A model generated the notes under the pieces. That model saw only the letters and a program-made list of their open reading frames with translations, did not search any database and was not told the origin of the DNA. Shown piece after piece: positions 6,361 to 7,877 of a stretch of DNA of 7,877 nt (position 1 is its first letter; every line of letters starts with the position of its first letter). This DNA comes from Desulfonema limicola (lineage in GTDB: Bacteria > Desulfobacterota > Desulfobacteria > Desulfobacterales > DYRC01), in NCBI GenBank assembly GCA_020718925.1, contig DYRC01000194.1:1-7877 (forward strand), written 5' to 3'. The position numbers were made by a program, and so were the translations under genes.

Positions 6361-6382
6361 AGTTAAATCAAGATTTTGTCAA
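6354..6382 (-). promoter_or_regulatory. Sigma70-type promoter of ihfA
   Basis: On the minus strand a perfect -35 TTGACA (6382-6377) is separated by 17 bases from TATTTT (6359-6354), which matches four of six -10 positions. The predicted transcript start near 6347 gives a leader of about 45 bases containing the Shine-Dalgarno. This is the clearest promoter in the window. Confidence 0.75.
6366..6378 (+). promoter_or_regulatory. Candidate IHF binding site in the ihfA promoter
   Basis: AATCAAGATTTTG matches the E. coli IHF consensus WATCAANNNNTTR at every defined position. It lies in the -10/-35 spacer and touches the -35 box, so bound IHF would block RNA polymerase. Autoregulation of ihfA (himA) by IHF is known in E. 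coli. Binding specificity of this protein is assumed to be similar. Confidence 0.45.
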
Positions 6383-6476
6383 GTGTTGTTATGAAAATTT
6401 TTAAAGGCTTGCGGAATATGGGAATCCGGCGGGTATGTGTTGAATTTTAGGCGCAGATCGGGAATAAATTCGGGTT

Positions 6477-7184
6477 TTACAGACGTATCTTCAGCTTGCC
6501 GTCCGATAATTCATATACCGTATCGGCAATTCGGGCTACCTGATCCATATAATGAGAAACCACGATAAGGGTGCAGGATTTCTTTAAATTGATTAAGAGT
6601 GCTTCGATAACCGCCGATGATTTGGCATCCAAAGATGACGCGGGTTCATCCAGCAGCAGGACTTCGGGTTGAAGAATCAGGGCGCGGGCAATACATAATC
6701 GCTGCTGCTGTCCGCCGGATAATTTCCGCGCATCCTGTTCAAGACGATCTTTGACTTCGTTCCAGAGATACGCCTGTTTCAATGCCTGCTCTGCTTTTTC
6801 CGAAATGATTTTTTTATCTTTGAATCCGGCAAGTTTCAGAGGAAACGCAATATTGCGATAGATGCTCATGGGCAGGGGATTGGGCATCTGAAACACCATG
6901 CCCACCGAGTGCCGTAACTGCTCAGGAGAATACGCAGAATCATAAATATCGCAAAACCTGCCGTTCAATCTGATCTGAACGCTGCCGCTCATTTCTGCAT
7001 CCGCAATGCTTTCCCACAAGCGATTGAGTATCATCAGAAATGTGGATTTGCCTGCGCCCGAAGGACCGATAATCGTGCTGATCGCGTTTTCCGAAAACAT
7101 GGCATCTGCGTTATTCAAGACAGAATGCCCCTGATATGAAAAAGATAATCCTTCAATTCTGATTTTTGTCTGATGATCCGTCAT
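6477..7184 (-). CDS. pstB: Phosphate-type ABC transporter ATP-binding protein (PstB-like)
   Basis: This 235-residue cytoplasmic ATPase would power phosphate import with PstA/PstC permeases and the PstS binding protein. All ABC motifs are intact: Walker A GPSGAGKST at 40-48, Q-loop Gln99 in VGMVFQMPNP, signature LSGGQQQR at 155-162, Walker B VLLLDEP at 175-181, D-loop SLD, and switch His211 in VVSHY. PNPLPMSIYRNI just after the Q-loop is a PstB hallmark. It is somewhat shorter than usual PstB (about 250-260 residues) and diverges around residues 65-90, so a related anion is possible. Its ATG overlaps the stop of the upstream permease gene (ATGA), indicating one operon. No phoU follows; ihfA comes next with its own promoter, and no clear terminator is visible between them. 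Confidence 0.85.
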   Translation of the reverse strand: MTDHQTKIRIEGLSFSYQGHSVLNNADAMFSENAISTIIGPSGAGKSTFLMILNRLWESIADAEMSGSVQIRLNGRFCDIYDSAYSPEQLRHSVGMVFQMPNPLPMSIYRNIAFPLKLAGFKDKKIISEKAEQALKQAYLWNEVKDRLEQDARKLSGGQQQRLCIARALILQPEVLLLDEPASSLDAKSSAVIEALLINLKKSCTLIVVSHYMDQVARIADTVYELSDGKLKIRL

Positions 7185-7834
7185 GCCCGATATAATGACC
7201 GGTAGGTCAAACCTCTTTGAATTGCAAAAGAAAGCATAAAAAAGAAAATGCAGATCATGAGCAGAATCACCGATGCGCCATAGCCTCTCAGCATTTCAGA
7301 CGGCGTTGTGTATTGCGATGAGATGTAATAAATGTAAAAAGGCAATGCCTCATAATGAGAAAACAGCGATTTCGGAACACCGGCAGACGCAACAACGCCG
7401 GTCAGCATAATAACTGCCGTGTCTTCGGCGCATCTTCCCACAGCCAGAATGATGCCGCTGAAAATTCCGGGCAAAGATTTCGGAATCAGCACATACCGGA
7501 TATTCTGGAGTTTTGTCGCGCCTAATGCAGCCGCTGTCAATCGGATATTATCGGGAAGACTTTCCAAAGCCGCCTGAGTGGTTCGGATAATATACGGCAA
7601 TACCAGCAATGCCAGACAGATACTTGAAATGAAAAGGCAGGGGTAAATACGCGCCGACCAGTATTTATTCAGGAAAACAGTTATTGAAAATCCGAATAAT
7701 CCGATTACAATCGAAGGGATTCCCGCCAGAATATCCAAAAACAGACCGAAAAGCTTCAGGGATATTCTTTTGGCATATTCTGCCAGATAAATACCGCCTG
7801 CAATGCCGATGGGAACAGCAAGTATTATTTTCTT
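7181..7834 (-). pseudogene. pstA: 5'-incomplete PstA-like phosphate permease (truncated or frameshifted)
   Basis: This is the membrane-channel subunit of the Pst importer. The reading frame carries the permease domain from about its second membrane segment: AVPIGIAGGIYLAEYAKR encoded near 7765-7818, then DILAGIPSIVIGLFGF, the EAA-type loop AALGATKLQNIRYVLIPKS that contacts PstB, GRCAEDTAVIMLTG, and a final membrane segment. This gives about 217 residues against roughly 280-300 in complete PstA. The upstream part is missing: in frame, TAA occurs at 7837-7835 and again at 7855-7853, and there is no ATG or GTG between 7834 and the TTG at 7738. A start at that TTG would give 185 residues but would cut into clear permease homology. 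The window ends 40 bases upstream, so frameshift, truncation, junction or sequencing error cannot be told apart. The C-terminal part appears intact and overlaps pstB by ATGA. Confidence 0.65.
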
Positions 7835-7877
7835 TTACTGATCTGATAGAAATTAACAGAATATAACAGAAAAAATT

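Noticed and set aside
6383..6476. Search for a terminator after pstB.
   Set aside because: Only short imperfect repeats (such as GAATAAATTC) are present, with no GC-rich stem plus U-tract, so none is annotated.

Overview
The window looks like chromosomal DNA of a Gram-negative, moderately AT-rich bacterium, most likely a member of the Desulfobacterota (former Deltaproteobacteria, Desulfobacteraceae-like). This rests on the protein flavour: an IhfA-type HU-family protein, a YihG-like acyltransferase, a short divergent PstB/PstA pair, and a large LRR-Roc-COR-CHAT protein of a kind I associate with cyanobacteria and filamentous or multicellular sulfate reducers. The assignment is inference and could be wrong below phylum level.

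Layout. (1) Positions 27-947, plus strand: membrane-anchored YihG/PlsC-type lysophospholipid acyltransferase with a strong ribosome binding site. (2) Positions 931-3570, plus: an 879-residue signalling protein with leucine-rich repeats, a Roc GTPase, a COR domain and a C-terminal CHAT (caspase-like) protease domain. It starts inside the end of the acyltransferase gene, so the two are probably translationally coupled. (3) Positions 3571-3681: a short gap with a possible weak promoter. (4) Positions 3682-5908, plus: ftsW and murG, overlapping by 17 bases, a two-gene remnant of the dcw (division and cell wall) cluster without murD upstream or murC downstream. murG carries a four-copy 7-base tandem repeat in its interdomain linker. 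(5) Positions 5909-6008: a GC-rich hairpin between convergent genes. (6) Positions 6009-6302, minus: an ihfA-like gene with a clear promoter at 6354-6382. A perfect 16-base palindrome covers its -10 box, and an exact match to the E. coli IHF consensus lies in its spacer. (7) Positions 6477-7834, minus: pstB and a 5'-incomplete pstA-like permease, overlapping by ATGA. The permease reading frame is closed by stop codons before the expected N-terminal part, so it is truncated or frameshifted.

The most interesting region is 27-3570. A LRR-Roc-COR-CHAT protein joins a pattern-sensing repeat domain, a GTP switch and a caspase-like effector in one chain, the architecture expected of a bacterial innate-immunity or regulated cell death protein. 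Here it is coupled to a phospholipid-remodelling enzyme. No partner substrate such as a gasdermin is visible in the window. The remaining genes are housekeeping: peptidoglycan synthesis, nucleoid architecture and phosphate uptake.
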